Shown here in pieces: positions 1 through 6,967 of a stretch of DNA of 7,909 nucleotides. The notes below the pieces were generated by a model, which made no database searches, was not told the origin of the DNA, and was given only the letters and a program-made list of their open reading frames with translations. A program made the position numbers and the translations under genes. This DNA comes from Prolixibacteraceae bacterium (lineage in GTDB: Bacteria; Bacteroidota; Bacteroidia; Bacteroidales; Prolixibacteraceae), in NCBI GenBank assembly GCA_014380255.1, contig JACMKG010000222.1, forward strand, positions 1-7,909, written 5' to 3'. The number at the start of each line of letters is the position of its first letter. Within the stretch, counting starts at the first letter, position 1.

Positions 1-170
1 TGATCAAGACTAAGAGAAAGGGTGTAAGAATCACCCTTCGTTTTCTTAACAGCTTTGCCATCCATGGTCAGCAGCTCCACCGAACGCATCGGAGCTACGG
101 ATTCCACGTGAAGGACATGGGAGGCCGGGTTGGGATACATCCTTATTTCAGCCGATTTAACGGGCTTTTC
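1..170 (-). other. T9SS type A sorting domain (C-terminal) of the amylase, incomplete
   Basis: From about residue 838 the amylase changes to a Lys/Glu-rich linker and then a segment with MYPNPA, a run of hydrophobic beta-strand residues (VLHVES, SVELLTMDGK) and a start of the last strands (SYTLSLSLD). This order (YPNP, then a strand, then a 'xxDxxGK' turn) is the known pattern of Bacteroidota type IX secretion C-terminal domains, which direct Sec-exported proteins across the outer membrane and often lead to anchoring on lipopolysaccharide. The terminal strand and stop codon lie outside the window, probably within a few tens of residues judging from normal domain size of roughly 70-80 residues. 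Confidence 0.85.
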
Positions 171-2681
171 TACCTCGGTGGACAAATCCTTAAAGGCCGG
201 TAGTTTCTGATCGCTGTACAGCCTGAACTCCCCGGGTTTTAAGAGGATGGAAGCGCTGACGTTCGCAATGTTTTCTTCTGCCCCGGTAAAGAATTCATAC
301 CAGGTACCTGTGTGCTGGAAAGTAGGGTTGATGCTCATGTCCGACATCCCGAAATTACCCAAAAGGGTAATGTTGTGATCGGCCAGGGTAAGCTGTATCT
401 TTTTGGCCGGACCGTTAACCGAGAGGGTTTCCTTGCCTGAGGTGAATACGTCGAACTGGCTGCGAAGCCTTAACATGGCTGAATAGACAGCAAAAAGCTT
501 AAGCCTCTGGGCATCTTCGAGGTACTCCCAGCGAATGGGCTTCTCTCCTACCCTTCCGTTCTGTTCGATGGACACATCGTAGCCCAGTTCACCAAACTGC
601 CAGATCATCTTAGGCCCTGTAAGGGATAAGAAAAAGGCGGTGGCCAGCTGACTTCGCTGAAGGGCTGTTTCCAGCTCTTTGGTATTATAGCTGCCCAGGG
701 TATTTCCGTAAGTAAGGGTTTTAAATACCTGGCGCTCCTCATCATGACTTTCCATGTAAGCTACCAGGCCGGGCTTGGTAAAGCCCCTTTGCTGCCAGGA
801 GGCCCAGTTGAAATCAGATTTGCCGGATTCGTTGTAACCCATTGCAGCTTCATAAAAGCTACCCGTGGCATTTCCCCAGATCAGCATGCCGTTGCCATAG
901 GCGGCCAGCTCTCTTTCTTCGTTATTGGGAGCAAAATGTTCTAAGATGACAATGGCTTTAGGGTTGACTTCCCATATTTTGTCAGCCATGCGTTTCAGGT
1001 TGGCAATACGGGCAGCATCGTAACCACTGCCATCACCGGGAGTATTGGTAAAGCCCTTGGTAAAGTCGAAGCGGAAGCCATCCACCTTGTATTCGGTCAT
1101 CCAGTATTTATTTACCCGATCCACAAAGTCCCGGGTAGCCTGACTTTCATGGTTGAAATCCGATCCCCAGCTATAGGTGGTGTTGGGGGAAGTCTGGTTG
1201 AACCATGGGTTATCGGCTGCAGGGCGGCTTAAAGTCTCATTCCAGTACATTTTCACCATGGGTGAGGAATTGTATGAATGATTGAGCACAATGTCCTGAA
1301 TGACGATAAAACCCTGCTTGTGGGCCTCGTCAATCAGTTGCTTCAGGTCTTCTTCCGTTCCATAGGCTTTATCGGGGGCAAAATAGAAATTCGGGTTATA
1401 GCCCCAGCTGTTATTTCCTTCAAATTCATTGATAGGCATCAGCTCGATGGTGTTAACACCCAGGCGCTTCAGGTAACCCAGCTTTTCCTTGACTGCCTTG
1501 TAGGTTTTCTCTGTGGTAAAGTCGCGAATCAGCAGTTCATAGATCGAAAGCTTGCTCACAGGAGGTATGGTGTAGGAAGGCGTGCTCCAGGTAAAGGGAG
1601 TCTGGGCGGTTTGCAGCACAGAGGCCCTGTCCGAGGCTTTTCCTTCGGGATAAGGCATCAGGTTGGGATAAGTGGTGGATGAGATATACTTGTCGTCGTA
1701 AGGGTCCAGCACTTTCTCGGTATAGATATCGGCCACTTTAATCCGGCCGTCAATCAGGTACTGAAAAGCATACTCCTTTTGGGGAATAAGGTTCGTGACA
1801 GGCAGCCAGAAATAGTCACCGTCTTTTTTCATCTGGTAGCTGTTAGTGGGCAGCCAGTCATTGAAATCACCGGTTATAAAAATGTGCTTTTTGCTGGGGG
1901 CATAGACGATCAGGGTAGCAGAACGATCGTCGGTATAATTGATGCCGGCTTGCAGTCCGGCAGGTCTGGTCTCGTTAATAATTGTTTCGCGGATGCAAAC
2001 ATACACTGAATCGCGTTTGATGGTTGTATTTTGGGTAGCCTGTATTTTGAGCCAGTAGTTGCCGGCTTCAGCAATGGTTATATTCTGGCTAAGCGATGTG
2101 CCGCTTTGAGAGGCAATCTGCTGGTTGTTTAAAAACAGTTTCAGCTCGGCTGTTGCCGTTGCTGAGGAGGTAAAAGTAAAGCTTTCGTTTTTCTCAAACA
2201 CATTGATTTTGTCAGGAGTAGCGATGGCTACATTCAATCCTTCGGCATAGACGGTTACAAAGATATCCTTGCCGCCCGTGGCTTTTCCTTCGCGTGTTCC
2301 ATCGGCGCTTCTGAATACAAAGGCCAGTTGCTTAATGGTTTCCCCTGCCGGCACCTTGTAGAAGGTACGGACGTCGGGCGTCATGCTAAGGGTATAGGTA
2401 TTGGCCGAAGCCCTGGTGAGTCTGGGCTGGGTAGTATTGTTTCCCCAGCTTCCTATCACGTATTTCCAGTCGGAAGTGGAAGTACTTTTATCAGTAATCA
2501 CTCCCGTGTGAACGTATACATCACCGGTGAAATCCTTCAGCCCGGCAGTTCCCTGAGTGGCATCAAAAGTTATGGTCAGCGCCTTATTTTCGGCAGGCAA
2601 TGCCGGAGAGGTGCTCACCTGGGCGATACTGAACTGGCAAAGGGCCAGGAGCCAGAAGACAAGATAGATTCGACGTACCAT
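1..2681 (-). CDS. Secreted multidomain GH13 alpha-amylase with T9SS C-terminal sorting domain (3' end outside window)
   Basis: Predicted extracellular endo-acting alpha-amylase cleaving alpha-1,4 bonds in starch-like glucans, the likely functional counterpart of SusG. The frame is open from ATG at 2681 to the left edge: 893 full codons, no stop. Residues 1-20 form a Sec signal peptide with likely cleavage at SIA/Q. Then come an uncharacterised beta-rich domain (about 22-145), an Ig-like segment (about 150-230), a CBM48-like domain (about 245-335) with GDFNDW at 271-276, and the GH13 barrel (about 372-750). GH13 conserved regions are visible: DIVLNH 463-468, GFRFDFTKG 535-543 with nucleophile D539, acid/base E581 in LEHFA, and ESHDEER with H646 and D647. 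The full Asp/Glu/Asp triad suggests an active enzyme. A beta-sandwich and a T9SS tag starting near YPNPA (849-853) follow. Region II ends KG rather than the common KH. It lies 67 nt after the susF-like gene, beyond a hairpin. Confident on family; exact substrate (starch, glycogen or pullulan) is inferred. Confidence 0.93.
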   Translation of the reverse strand, partial: MVRRIYLVFWLLALCQFSIAQVSTSPALPAENKALTITFDATQGTAGLKDFTGDVYVHTGVITDKSTSTSDWKYVIGSWGNNTTQPRLTRASANTYTLSMTPDVRTFYKVPAGETIKQLAFVFRSADGTREGKATGGKDIFVTVYAEGLNVAIATPDKINVFEKNESFTFTSSATATAELKLFLNNQQIASQSGTSLSQNITIAEAGNYWLKIQATQNTTIKRDSVYVCIRETIINETRPAGLQAGINYTDDRSATLIVYAPSKKHIFITGDFNDWLPTNSYQMKKDGDYFWLPVTNLIPQKEYAFQYLIDGRIKVADIYTEKVLDPYDDKYISSTTYPNLMPYPEGKASDRASVLQTAQTPFTWSTPSYTIPPVSKLSIYELLIRDFTTEKTYKAVKEKLGYLKRLGVNTIELMPINEFEGNNSWGYNPNFYFAPDKAYGTEEDLKQLIDEAHKQGFIVIQDIVLNHSYNSSPMVKMYWNETLSRPAADNPWFNQTSPNTTYSWGSDFNHESQATRDFVDRVNKYWMTEYKVDGFRFDFTKGFTNTPGDGSGYDAARIANLKRMADKIWEVNPKAIVILEHFAPNNEERELAAYGNGMLIWGNATGSFYEAAMGYNESGKSDFNWASWQQRGFTKPGLVAYMESHDEERQVFKTLTYGNTLGSYNTKELETALQRSQLATAFFLSLTGPKMIWQFGELGYDVSIEQNGRVGEKPIRWEYLEDAQRLKLFAVYSAMLRLRSQFDVFTSGKETLSVNGPAKKIQLTLADHNITLLGNFGMSDMSINPTFQHTGTWYEFFTGAEENIANVSASILLKPGEFRLYSDQKLPAFKDLSTEVEKPVKSAEIRMYPNPASHVLHVESVAPMRSVELLTMDGKAVKKTKGDSYTLSLSLD

Positions 2682-2690
2682 GGGAGTTTA

Positions 2691-2735
2691 AATTAAAAAA
2701 AGCTTACCCACCCGGACTGAGTGGATAAGCTTTTT
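2691..2735 (-). terminator. Intrinsic terminator or attenuator between susF-like gene and amylase
   Basis: Arms at 2721-2735 and 2697-2711 form a 15-bp inverted repeat around a 9-nt loop (2712-2720). Read as minus-strand RNA, every position pairs, with one U-G wobble; in plus-strand RNA the same position is a C-A mismatch, so the structure is best in the direction of the genes. The 3' arm ends in a run of U residues followed by AAUU. It starts 13 nt after the stop codon of the susF-like gene and its U-tract ends about 9 nt before the amylase start codon. It fits a Rho-independent terminator that probably permits some read-through to the amylase. Confidence 0.82.
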
Positions 2736-2748
2736 GGTGATTAATAAA

Positions 2749-3300
2749 TTAGTTTCGTGTAACCGTTGCCTTAAGAGTCCAAGGATTTAAGGTAATGGTG
2801 TAATTACCGGCAGTTGAAACAGCAATATTTGCTCCACCCTGAGTCAGAGCATTGAGATCACCGCCCACATTTATATCCCAGGCGTCATTAGCCCTGAATT
2901 TAAATTCGGCAACCGTTAAATCAAGGGTCACTGTGAAGACCTTGTTGGTGGCATCCCAAGTCATGTTGGTATCGTTATCCCAGCCGCCCGGAGTAGCATT
3001 TCCGATCAGCCCCCACCTGTTGGCGGTATAGGTATAGGCATTCGGATTGCTTAAATCCAAGGTCATGGCATAATCCGCTTCCACAGTTACCGCAATGTTT
3101 TCACCCCCTGCATTCAGCTTTCCATCGGTGGCACCTTTGGTAAAGGTTCCGTAGTTGTAATCCCATGAATTGTTGGCCCTGAATTTAAACTCAGCAGCAG
3201 TCAGGTGTACGCCACCGATCCAGGTACGTGAAGCAGGGTCATAACTCATTTCGGTGTCCGTATTCCATTGCCCGGCAGTTGCTGAACCAATTACACCCCA
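2749..3300 (-). repeat. Tandem duplication of a starch-binding module inside the susF-like gene
   Basis: Two adjacent copies with a period of 95 residues (285 nt): copy one runs from 3300 to 3016 and copy two from 3015 to the gene end. Equivalent points line up exactly: WGVIG (379) with WGLIG (474), and AEFKFRAN (414-421) with AEFKFRAN (509-516). At DNA level the AEFKFRAN segments at 3195-3172 and 2910-2887 are nearly identical, while the rest has diverged considerably. This indicates an intragenic duplication that is not very recent, or local sequence conservation for binding. Confidence 0.85.
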
Positions 3301-4434
3301 CACCGTAGCTACGGCTGTATAAGTAAAAGCAGTGGCATCTGCATTGAGTTTATAGTACCCTGTCGGTAAAGAAATATCACCACCGGTAGCACTTAGTTTA
3401 CCGGCTCCTCCGTCACCATAGTTTGGTCCGTCCCAATTGGGTTTGGAAGCAAATTTCCACATATTAGTTGGATTAGCCATATAGACGTATCCTTCCAGTT
3501 TGGTGGGTGCAGAAGGTAAACTTTCAACCGTTGGGGATTTATCCGGAGTCCAGTCAGCCAATGTTGATCCGGGATAGCTGGCTGCCACATAGTTCCCCGG
3601 CATATACCAGGTCATTTTTGATAGATAAGGGGTCAGCTTTAAGGTAGCTACATTGGAATAAACCGGGTTCTCAAAATTGTCACCCTGACCTGCAATCACG
3701 CGAATGGCCAGATCTCCGCTTGTACCGGGGGCAATGCCTGCATTGATGGCAGCGTTGTTCAGTTCATTGACAGTGATCTCACCTGTGGCAGCTGCCCCGA
3801 AAGGCAACACCAGCGGCTTTTCAAACGTACCGCCCGCCTTATCGATCTGAACGGCATAATGAAGGGGAAGATTTCCAAACCTGGTGGCATTCCAGTTAAA
3901 CGTTACCGCCTTGCCGGCAGCATTTTCTACAGCCAGGGTAAGCGGTCCTGAAGGGTCTAAGGTCAGGTTAACCGGGATGATGTAAGGGGTAACCACCACG
4001 TTCACGGCATTGGAGGTATACTGCTCATTGTTATTGGCATAGGATGAAATAATCCTCACATCCAAAGGATACGGGTCCTTCACATTTCCAAAGCTAAAGG
4101 CAATGGTATTGAGTTCCTTGGCCGTCAAAGCAGTAGTTTGCACCCCTTTTAAAACCTTGGTATACGGTTTCTTAAAATTGCTGCCAGCAGGGGCAATCTG
4201 TACAATGAACTTTTGATTCACCGAATCGGTAGCATAATCAGGCCATGTCCAGGATAGTGGAAGTACTGTTTTGTCGGAATCCGACACAGCAGCAGCCACC
4301 GTGGTTACGCTGGTAGATAAAGCAACTGATCCAGCCCCCTCTTTGTAAAAGGGTAAATCCTCTTCTTTATGGCATGCAGTAAAAACCAATGCGATTCCTA
4401 CCGTTGCTAGTATTGTTTTTACGATGTTTTTCAT
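2749..4434 (-). CDS. SusF/SusE-like outer-membrane starch-binding lipoprotein with three C-terminal binding modules
   Basis: Predicted surface lipoprotein of 561 residues that binds starch and holds it near the SusCD transporter. Residues 1-20 are a signal peptide and C21 (after VFTA) is the likely lipidated cysteine; the following HKEED resembles the Lys/acidic surface-export signal of Bacteroidota lipoproteins. Two SusE-type beta-sandwich domains follow (about 34-150 and 155-270), both ending in a similar 'VxxTPY' or 'LKLTPY' segment. Three binding modules come next: about 274-374 (opening WYMPGNY), 379-473 (opening WGVIG) and 474-561 (opening WGLIG). The last two are clear duplicates sharing AEFKFRAN. 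Tryptophans such as W326, W334, W390, W424, W485 and W519 are candidate sugar-stacking residues. B. thetaiotaomicron SusF, from memory about 485 residues, has one N-terminal domain and three modules, so this protein appears to have gained a sandwich domain. The gene follows the susE-like gene by 28 nt with no Shine-Dalgarno sequence. Whether it is called SusE or SusF is partly a matter of naming. Confidence 0.9.
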   Translation of the reverse strand: MKNIVKTILATVGIALVFTACHKEEDLPFYKEGAGSVALSTSVTTVAAAVSDSDKTVLPLSWTWPDYATDSVNQKFIVQIAPAGSNFKKPYTKVLKGVQTTALTAKELNTIAFSFGNVKDPYPLDVRIISSYANNNEQYTSNAVNVVVTPYIIPVNLTLDPSGPLTLAVENAAGKAVTFNWNATRFGNLPLHYAVQIDKAGGTFEKPLVLPFGAAATGEITVNELNNAAINAGIAPGTSGDLAIRVIAGQGDNFENPVYSNVATLKLTPYLSKMTWYMPGNYVAASYPGSTLADWTPDKSPTVESLPSAPTKLEGYVYMANPTNMWKFASKPNWDGPNYGDGGAGKLSATGGDISLPTGYYKLNADATAFTYTAVATVWGVIGSATAGQWNTDTEMSYDPASRTWIGGVHLTAAEFKFRANNSWDYNYGTFTKGATDGKLNAGGENIAVTVEADYAMTLDLSNPNAYTYTANRWGLIGNATPGGWDNDTNMTWDATNKVFTVTLDLTVAEFKFRANDAWDINVGGDLNALTQGGANIAVSTAGNYTITLNPWTLKATVTRN

Positions 4435-4462
4435 AATTAACCATTTAGATATAAAGATTAGT

Positions 4463-5296
4463 TTACTGGGCTACCACCGTATATTTTCCGCGCTGGAAAT
4501 CGATTGTGACCTTATAGGTACCAGCAGCAGCAGGAGCAGGGAATTGAGGATCGGAATCCTTCAATTCGAAGTCACCACCCGTAACAACGGTGCCATCCAG
4601 GGCATGATACTGCGTATTCCACACCCCGTTGGTCTGGATCAGCTTATAACCACCACCGCCTACAAATGGAACGGTCAGTTCATACAAAGTCTCGGAAATC
4701 CTGGTAAATTTCTGCGTTACATCGTAAGGCGCTTTGATCGGATTGTCCCACCCACCGGCTACAGCATTTCCGATAATCCATAAATCACCTGTTGCCGGCG
4801 GGGTAACTTTTGGTGGAATGGCATAAGGGGTAACGGCAAATTTCAGCACATTGGAATAAAGGGGCACTGAATTGTTGGTCAGCGTGGATTTAACCCTTAC
4901 ATCGATGTTGTGAGCCATACCCGGCTTTAATACCAACTGATTCAGCAGGTAGTCATTGAACGTACCCACCGAAATGGTCTGGCTCAGGTCCTGGCTGATG
5001 GCAAGGGCTTTTTTATTGGGGTTGGTAAAATTGGCCCCGGTGGTATCAATCTCCAGCACATAACTCACGTTTTGGGAACTAACGCCGGTAGTAAACTTAT
5101 AACCAGGGTTTACCCATGAAAAGGTAATGGCCTCGTCATCTGAAGTGGCAAAAGACAAGGGGATGTCGGTTGCACTGGCAGTCAACACCGGAGCAGTACC
5201 TCCTTCAAAGTAGATCTTATTCTCATCTTTATCGCACGACCATGCAAAAGCGGCGAGCGTGAGTAATAAGAACACGAACTTGGATATGTTTTTCAT
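4463..5296 (-). CDS. Short SusE-like outer-membrane starch-binding lipoprotein
   Basis: Predicted surface glycan-binding lipoprotein of 277 residues. Residues 1-20 are a signal peptide with C21 (AWS/C) as the lipidation site, followed by DKDEN, a Lys/acidic stretch fitting surface export. A SusE-type beta-sandwich domain covers about 34-160 (including YVLEIDTTGANF, matching the 'VQIDKAGGTFEKP' region of the neighbour) and ends in FAVTPYAIPP. One C-terminal binding module follows (about 170-277), opening LWIIGNAVAGGWDN and ending in GTYKVTIDFQRGKYTV. W173, W183 and W226 are candidate sugar contacts. It is shorter than B. thetaiotaomicron SusE (from memory about 387 residues with two modules); the frame is intact, so this looks like a true one-module version rather than a truncation. 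It sits 25 nt after susD and 28 nt before the susF-like gene, so it is almost certainly cotranscribed. The leader is A-rich with no Shine-Dalgarno sequence. Confidence 0.9.
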   Translation of the reverse strand: MKNISKFVFLLLTLAAFAWSCDKDENKIYFEGGTAPVLTASATDIPLSFATSDDEAITFSWVNPGYKFTTGVSSQNVSYVLEIDTTGANFTNPNKKALAISQDLSQTISVGTFNDYLLNQLVLKPGMAHNIDVRVKSTLTNNSVPLYSNVLKFAVTPYAIPPKVTPPATGDLWIIGNAVAGGWDNPIKAPYDVTQKFTRISETLYELTVPFVGGGGYKLIQTNGVWNTQYHALDGTVVTGGDFELKDSDPQFPAPAAAGTYKVTIDFQRGKYTVVAQ

Positions 5297-5321
5297 TGTG
5301 TAATCTTTTAGAGGTTTTAAA

Positions 5322-6950
5322 TTAATATCCGGGATTCTGCGTTAAGTTCGGATTAGCAGAGATATTGGCTGCAGGGATGGCGAACAGGTTATATTTGGTA
5401 TCCACAGCTGTTCCTGAAGCAATGCCGCCTTTCCATGGCCATAAATAGGCCGAAGTGGTTAACTGATTGTAGCGCACCAGGTCGGTACGACGATGACCTT
5501 CCCAGAACAGTTCCCTTGCCCTTTCATCCAGGATATTCTGCAACGTCATATCCGATGAGTTAAAAGGGTCTGCTCCGGCACGTGAGCGGATAGTGTTCAC
5601 ATAATTTAATGCTTCGGCTGCATTGCCCCCTGTTCCGCCCCGAAGGACTGCTTCGGCATAGATCAGGTACATTTCCGGCAACCGGAAGATGGGGAAATCA
5701 ATATCGGCATAGGTTCTTGTGGGATCACTTACCGGCTTACCGTCGGAACGGATGTTCACATATTTCTTGATATGGAATCCGGTAGCAAAGTTACTCACAT
5801 CGTCCAGGGTAAGTATCAAGCCCTGGGCTGGAGTACCGCTGTACTTGGAGGTATAAAAGGCATCTCCCCTTTCATCGGCTGTCCGGTCAATATTTCCAGA
5901 GCCGTCTTTCGGAAACTTATCTCCCAGCGCCTTGGTGGCCCTGTAGCCGTTCCATCCGCCTGCAACGCCATAGTCATCATGATCATCACCCGAAGCGGCA
6001 TGAACAAAGAAAGTGGTATTACCATAGGCCTGACCTCTCATTCCGTCACAATTGACGGCCCATACAATCTCATTGGCTTGCTTATCGTTATCGGCCATGA
6101 ACAGCTTAAAATAATCGGGCTGTAAGCTGTAACCGGCATCAATGACCTTTTTGGCATAGGTGATGGCATCGTTGTAGCGGTTTTTCCCCGTATATACCGA
6201 GGCATTCAGATAAATGCGTGCCAGTAAAGCCCAGTTGGCTGCCTGGTCCACACGTCCGTATTCGGCTGTTTTAGCAGGAGCAAGTTCTGCCTCAATTTCC
6301 TTCAGTTCCTTTTCAATAAAGAGGAACAAGCTGTCGCGGGAAATCTCGCGCGGTAAAAAGGTGCCGATTCCATCTTCTTCGGTAATAAAGGTGGATTTAC
6401 CAAACAGATCCATCATTACCCAATAGTTGAAGGCACGCAAAAAACGAACTTCTGCCCTGGAGGTTTTAATCTCCTCTGCCTGATTGCCTGTAATGTTTCT
6501 GCTTGCAACCTGTTCATCGGTTGATTCACGCAGGTATTCATTAATCAGGGTAATGTTATAAATCGGGCGGGCATAGATTCCCCGGATAAAAGGATCGCTG
6601 CTGGTCCATTTAAGGTTATGGAAATCATGAATGGTCTGGTCATTCCATGCTACAATGGCCTCATCGGTTGGAAGTTCCTGGCAATTGAAGAACATGCGGA
6701 TAAAGGCTACCTGGGAGCCTTCATCGAGTCCTCCACCAATATCGGGTAAATCAGCAGGTCCCCGGTTACCGGTTACCGACAATCCGCCATAGGCTTTGGC
6801 CAAAACGCTTTTGTACCCTTCGGCGTCAGCATATGCTTTCATGGCTGTCACATCATTTTGGGGGAACAAATCCAGTTTATCTGCACAAGAGGTGGCCATT
6901 ACAATGGCAACACATGCAAGAAATATGTTGGTTATTATTCTACTTTTCAT
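5322..6950 (-). CDS. susD: SusD-type starch-binding outer-membrane lipoprotein
   Basis: Lipid-anchored lid of the SusCD transporter, which captures maltooligosaccharides and passes them to SusC. I chose the ATG at 6950 (542 residues, MKSRIITN) over an in-frame GTG nine bases upstream, because it gives the usual short Lys/Arg-led signal peptide and a cleaner AT-rich leader. C22 (ATS/C) is the lipidated cysteine. The N-terminal TPR-containing SusD part includes ELPTDEAIVAW (about 92-102) and RFLRAFNYWVMMDLFG (169-184). The C-terminal SusD/RagB part includes LPEMYLIYAEA (425-435), LDERARELFWEGHRR (474-488) and the family ending NPNLTQNPGY (533-542). The ELPTDE..AW motif, YTGKNRY, LFMADND and YLWPWKGG resemble the B. 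thetaiotaomicron starch SusD as I remember it, which supports starch rather than another glycan. Length is normal. It follows susC by 17 nt, so the two are cotranscribed and probably translationally coordinated. Confidence 0.94.
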   Translation of the reverse strand: MKSRIITNIFLACVAIVMATSCADKLDLFPQNDVTAMKAYADAEGYKSVLAKAYGGLSVTGNRGPADLPDIGGGLDEGSQVAFIRMFFNCQELPTDEAIVAWNDQTIHDFHNLKWTSSDPFIRGIYARPIYNITLINEYLRESTDEQVASRNITGNQAEEIKTSRAEVRFLRAFNYWVMMDLFGKSTFITEEDGIGTFLPREISRDSLFLFIEKELKEIEAELAPAKTAEYGRVDQAANWALLARIYLNASVYTGKNRYNDAITYAKKVIDAGYSLQPDYFKLFMADNDKQANEIVWAVNCDGMRGQAYGNTTFFVHAASGDDHDDYGVAGGWNGYRATKALGDKFPKDGSGNIDRTADERGDAFYTSKYSGTPAQGLILTLDDVSNFATGFHIKKYVNIRSDGKPVSDPTRTYADIDFPIFRLPEMYLIYAEAVLRGGTGGNAAEALNYVNTIRSRAGADPFNSSDMTLQNILDERARELFWEGHRRTDLVRYNQLTTSAYLWPWKGGIASGTAVDTKYNLFAIPAANISANPNLTQNPGY

Positions 6951-6967
6951 ATCGTTCACTTATTAAA

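Noticed and set aside
1278..1682. Plus-strand reading frame of 134 codons
   Set aside because: It lies opposite the GH13 catalytic barrel and is a shadow of conserved coding sequence. The same applies to plus-strand frames at 744-944, 1779-2009, 4424-4783, 5772-6125, 6214-6426 and 7017-7214, and to the minus-strand frames at 3393-3590 and 5816-6025 that overlap susF-like and susD.
2637..2639. Cys15 of the amylase signal peptide as a lipidation site
   Set aside because: The preceding residues LAL lack the small residue (Gly, Ala or Ser) needed directly before the cysteine, and a good signal peptidase I site (SIA/Q) follows.
2328..2696. Plus-strand reading frame of 122 codons
   Set aside because: It is antisense to the amylase N-terminal domains and its product has no recognisable domain; the minus-strand frame has clear family motifs.
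2735..2765. Possible Bacteroidota -7 element (TAATTTAT) upstream of the hairpin
   Set aside because: It only partly matches the TAnnTTTG consensus and I found no TTTG-type -33 element at proper spacing; AT-rich intergenic DNA gives such matches by chance.
6951..6959. In-frame GTG start for susD nine bases upstream of the ATG
   Set aside because: The ATG at 6950 gives a standard lipoprotein signal peptide (MKSRIITN...) and leaves a normal 17-nt gap after susC; the GTG would only add three residues, including an acidic one, before the positive N-region.
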